Shown here in pieces: positions 6,570 through 8,888 of a stretch of DNA of 8,888 nt. Position 1 is the stretch's first letter; every line of letters starts with the position of its first letter. Origin of the DNA: Betaproteobacteria bacterium (lineage in GTDB: Bacteria > Pseudomonadota > Gammaproteobacteria > Burkholderiales > Casimicrobiaceae); assembly GCA_025355395.1 (NCBI GenBank), contig JANXZT010000146.1, positions 1 through 8,888 of the forward strand, in the 5' to 3' direction. Both the position numbers and the translations under genes were made by a program. The notes under the pieces are model-generated. The model did no database searches, had not been told where the DNA came from, and was given only the letters and a program-made list of their open reading frames with translations.

Positions 6570-7646
6570 TTACTTGGCTTCGGTAGCGGCCACCCAGCCC
6601 TTGTCGATCTCGGCCTTCTTCGCCGCCGCCGCGCGCACATCGAGCGGACGCACCTGCGGTGCCGAGGGAAGTTTGTCGGCGACGGTGTCGGGGAGCTTGA
6701 CGCCCGGGACCGATGGCCGGACGAAGCCCTGCGCGAATATACCCTGACCGAAATCGGTCATGATGAAGTTGAGCCACAGCTTGCCAGCGTTCGGGTTCGG
6801 TCCTTTTTCGACGAGACTGATCCCGTACGGCGCTGCCGCCGACGCTTCTTTGGGGATGACAACTGCAACCGCATCACCGAGACCGTCGGTGTACTTCGCC
6901 TTGAGCCCGTCGTTCTCGTACGAGATCCAGATCGGAATCTCGCCCTTCACGAATTGCGCGTACGGCGTGGTGCCGATTACCCGAAGCACATTGCCGGATT
7001 TATGCAGCTTGCCAAGATAATCGAGCCCGGGTTGAACGTTGTTCATGTCGCCGCCGGCGCCGAAATTGGCGGCGAACGTCAGCACCTGCCCGACGCCGGT
7101 CGAACGCGGGTCGAGATAGACGACCGAGTTCTTGTATTCGGGCTTCTGGAGATCGGCCCACGATTGCGGGACGTTCTTCACCAGTTTGGTGTTGACGATG
7201 AAAGCGACAGTCAGCGAGTGGATCGTGAACCAGCGGCCGTCCGGTTCGCGAAATACCGGCGGCAGCTTGTCGAAGTTGACCGGTTTGAACGGAGCAACCA
7301 GACCTTTGGCGACGGCGTCCACCGCCGAGGCTGCGAAATAGTACGCGGTATCGGCCTGCGGGCGGTTCTTCGCCTTTTCCAGCGCGACGACCGTTGCACC
7401 GGAACCGAGATCGTTGTAGACGATTTCTACTTCCGGATAGCGTTTCTTGAACGCCGCGAACTGCGCCGCCCAGTTCGCCCAGGTGGGACCGGTGTCGAAA
7501 CTCACGACCATGCCTTCCTTCTTGGCCGCTTCGTACAACGCTTTCTCGCCGCCGTACAGCTCCGGCGAGTCGAGCACGGTTTGGGCGGCAACCCCGGCGG
7601 CAAATACCGAAGCCAGAGCCGTGATGAGCCAACGCTTGGTTTTCAT
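6570..7646 (-). CDS. ABC transporter periplasmic substrate-binding protein (type 2 PBP, iron/polyamine/phosphonate-like)
   Basis: This 358-residue secreted binding protein captures the solute and delivers it to the two permeases. A Sec signal peptide is clear: KTKR, a hydrophobic core, then V19-A20-A21 with likely cleavage before Q22. The mature part has the extracellular solute-binding family 1/6 layout: 'GMVVSFDTG' near 45-53, 'VEIVYNDLGSGATV' near 73-86, 'FIVNTKLVKNVPQSWADL' near 149-166, and 'GPNPNAGKLWLNFIMTDFGQ' near 282-301. I do not see the adjacent tyrosine pair of ferric-binding FbpA at the expected place late in the protein (the local sequence is TTPYAQF near 226-232), so ferric iron is not supported. 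The start ATG 7646 has AAGGAG at 7653-7658 overlapping the ATPase stop, the best ribosome-binding site in this operon, consistent with high expression of the binding protein. Confidence 0.92.
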   Translation of the reverse strand: MKTKRWLITALASVFAAGVAAQTVLDSPELYGGEKALYEAAKKEGMVVSFDTGPTWANWAAQFAAFKKRYPEVEIVYNDLGSGATVVALEKAKNRPQADTAYYFAASAVDAVAKGLVAPFKPVNFDKLPPVFREPDGRWFTIHSLTVAFIVNTKLVKNVPQSWADLQKPEYKNSVVYLDPRSTGVGQVLTFAANFGAGGDMNNVQPGLDYLGKLHKSGNVLRVIGTTPYAQFVKGEIPIWISYENDGLKAKYTDGLGDAVAVVIPKEASAAAPYGISLVEKGPNPNAGKLWLNFIMTDFGQGIFAQGFVRPSVPGVKLPDTVADKLPSAPQVRPLDVRAAAAKKAEIDKGWVAATEAK

Positions 7647-7652
7647 TCCCTT

Positions 7653-7658
7653 CTCCTT
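7653..7658 (-). promoter_or_regulatory. Strong Shine-Dalgarno site for the binding-protein gene
   Basis: On the minus strand AAGGAG overlaps the TGA stop of the ATPase gene and lies 6 nt before ATG 7646. The other gene junctions of this operon lack a comparable site, so this one probably raises binding-protein synthesis above that of the membrane parts. Confidence 0.7.
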
Positions 7659-8698
7659 CAGTGCGTGGGCAGGAACTGCACCGCTTCCCGCGGCACACGA
7701 ACGTGCGCGATGCCGCCGCGCATGGCGGTTTCGAGCTTGATGCTGCCTCGCCCGACAGTAAGTTCGATTTCTCGGTTAGCGCCGAAAAAGCGGTCATGTA
7801 CGATCCGGGCGGCAAAGACGTTTTCGCCGCCTGAGGCAACCGCCGGCTCGACCCTTTCCGGGCGTACGAGGAGGCGGATGCTTGCGCCGTTCGGAGCGCC
7901 GTGCGGTGGCGTAATGAGGCGACCGAGTGGTGTATCGACGGCGTCGGCACCCGCCGCGACGCCATCGATGAGATTCGCGCGGCCGACGAAATTGGCGACA
8001 AAAGCATCGGCGGGCCGGTCGTAGATCTCTTGTGGCGTCGCCACCTGCACCAGCCGCCCGTCGCGCAGCACTGCAATCCGATCAGCCAGCGACAGTGCCT
8101 CATCCTGATCGTGGGTGATGAGCAGCGAGGCGATGTTTTGCTGCTTCTGGATGCGCCGGATTTCATCGCGCATCGTGACCCGCGTCGCTGCATCGAGCGC
8201 CGAGAGCGGTTCATCCAGCAGTAGTGCGCGCGGCTTGAACACCAGTGCTCGCGCCAGCGCAACACGTTGCTGCTGCCCACCGGAAAGCTCCGCAGGTAAC
8301 CGATCGCGATATCCGCCCAGGCCGACCATGTCCAGCATCGCCTCGGCACGCTGCCGGCGCTCGGCGAGCGGAATATTGCGAACCCGTAGTGCGTAGGCGA
8401 CGTTCTCCCAGACCGCCATATGCGGAAACAGCGCATAGGACTGGAAGACGATGCCACACTCGCGCGAGCGGACCGTGGCTGCGGTGACATCGTCACCACC
8501 CAAATAGACGCGACCGGAATCAAGGCGAAGAAAACCCGCGATAAGCTTCAGCAACGTCGTCTTGCCGCAGCCGCTGGGGCCGATGCAGACGATGAGTTCG
8601 CCCGGCGCGATGTCGAACGTGGCATCGAAGATTCCCGCTTTGCCGCCGGGGTAGCGGAAGGTTGCGTTCTCGAGGCGGACCGACGCGCTCGCGCTCAT
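7658..8698 (-). CDS. ABC transporter ATP-binding protein (PotA/FbpC-like)
   Basis: This 346-residue ATPase powers the importer from the cytoplasmic face. All nucleotide-site motifs are present: Walker A G40-P-S-G-C-G-K46-T-T, Q-loop Q86 (FQSYALFPH), signature L138-S-G-G-Q142, Walker B 'LLLDEP' with D162 and E163, D-loop 'SALD', and switch histidine H195 (ITHDQDEA). 'EIYDRPADAFVANFVG' then leads into about 110 C-terminal residues typical of the regulatory TOBE domain of the PotA/FbpC/PhnT-like class. The start ATG 8696-8698 overlaps the stop of the upstream permease as ATGA, and no Shine-Dalgarno site is seen, so translation is likely coupled. The gene ends 11 nt before the binding-protein start. 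The class is certain; the substrate is not. Confidence 0.95.
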   Translation of the reverse strand: MSASASVRLENATFRYPGGKAGIFDATFDIAPGELIVCIGPSGCGKTTLLKLIAGFLRLDSGRVYLGGDDVTAATVRSRECGIVFQSYALFPHMAVWENVAYALRVRNIPLAERRQRAEAMLDMVGLGGYRDRLPAELSGGQQQRVALARALVFKPRALLLDEPLSALDAATRVTMRDEIRRIQKQQNIASLLITHDQDEALSLADRIAVLRDGRLVQVATPQEIYDRPADAFVANFVGRANLIDGVAAGADAVDTPLGRLITPPHGAPNGASIRLLVRPERVEPAVASGGENVFAARIVHDRFFGANREIELTVGRGSIKLETAMRGGIAHVRVPREAVQFLPTH

Positions 8699-8888
8699 GC
8701 AGGTGTACCAAAGGATGGAAGGCGTCCAGCGCCGCGCGCGGACAGCGCACCGGTGACCGACGCGGTCAGTGCCAATGCAAGCAGTATGACCGTTGCTGCG
8801 CAGGCGAACCCCGTGGCTCCGTAGAATGCCTGCAGCAGCACGACCGGATAGGTCCGATTGAGAAAACCCGAGATCAGGTTGGAGAACT
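8695..8888 (-). CDS. ABC transporter permease (first membrane subunit), C-terminal part
   Basis: Reading the minus strand inward from the right edge gives an open frame that ends with TGA at 8697-8695. The 64 visible residues run from about 'FSNLISGFLNRTYPVVLLQA' through one hydrophobic segment ('FACAATVILLALALTASV') to a short basic tail ending G-T-P-A. This is the usual end of a MetI-like permease: a short periplasmic region, the last helix and a cytoplasmic tail. Its TGA overlaps the ATPase start (ATGA), so it is the preceding cistron and the natural partner of the permease at 5727-6545. No EAA loop is visible because that part lies beyond the window. Confidence 0.75.
   Translation of the reverse strand, partial: FSNLISGFLNRTYPVVLLQAFYGATGFACAATVILLALALTASVTGALSARGAGRLPSFGTPA

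Noticed and set aside
6570..7646. Assignment of the binding protein as a ferric iron-binding FbpA
   Set aside because: No adjacent tyrosine pair is seen at the expected position. The YY near residues 102-103 lies too early in the protein to be the FbpA iron site.
6315..8024. 569-codon open frame on the plus strand across the binding-protein and permease genes
   Set aside because: It runs antisense to three well-supported transporter genes and crosses their junctions. Composition is Arg-rich and shows no family signal.
7000..8523. 507-codon minus-strand frame overlapping the ATPase and binding-protein genes
   Set aside because: Out of frame with the ATPase, whose Walker A, signature and Walker B motifs lie in the other frame.

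Overview
The window is GC-rich chromosomal DNA from a bacterium, most likely a proteobacterium of betaproteobacterial type. That placement is an inference from base composition, the style of the protein sequences and the gene-set architecture, because there is no rRNA or other taxonomic marker. No tRNA, rRNA, insertion sequence, CRISPR array or phage gene was seen. Two operons converge near 5,000-5,110, and neither operon start lies inside the window.

Left half, plus strand (1-4982): a tightly spaced set for 2-oxoacid and electron metabolism. It holds the 3' end of a pyruvate/2-oxoacid oxidoreductase alpha subunit (porA-like), a complete beta subunit (porB-like, thiamine diphosphate and [4Fe-4S]), a GltD-like FAD/NAD(P) oxidoreductase with a C-terminal 2[4Fe-4S] ferredoxin domain, and a large-form malic enzyme. 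Gaps are 16, 10 and 46 nt. A compact hairpin sits in the 46-nt gap before the malic enzyme gene. Read together, malic enzyme would interconvert malate with pyruvate and CO2. The three-part oxidoreductase would interconvert pyruvate (or another 2-oxoacid) with the acyl-CoA and CO2. The GltD-ferredoxin subunit would pass electrons to or from NAD(P)(H). This resembles the NADP+-linked 2-oxoacid oxidoreductases reported in aromatic-degrading denitrifiers.

Junction (4983-5107): no gene, but a perfect 10-bp inverted repeat at 5064-5090, a likely transcription end for one or both operons, although it lacks a U-tract.

Right half, minus strand (5108-8888, transcribed right to left): an ABC importer operon of the iron(III)/polyamine/2-aminoethylphosphonate-like superfamily. 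In transcription order it holds a permease (3' end only), an ATPase, a periplasmic binding protein, a second permease and finally a LOG-like (SLOG/TIGR00725-type) Rossmann protein. Most junctions overlap or are very short (ATGA overlap, 11-nt gap, 24-nt gap, 17-nt overlap), so the LOG-like gene is probably co-expressed with the transporter. The substrate cannot be read from sequence. The two least ordinary points are the flavoprotein-ferredoxin fusion linked to malic enzyme, and the LOG-like protein coupled to the importer.
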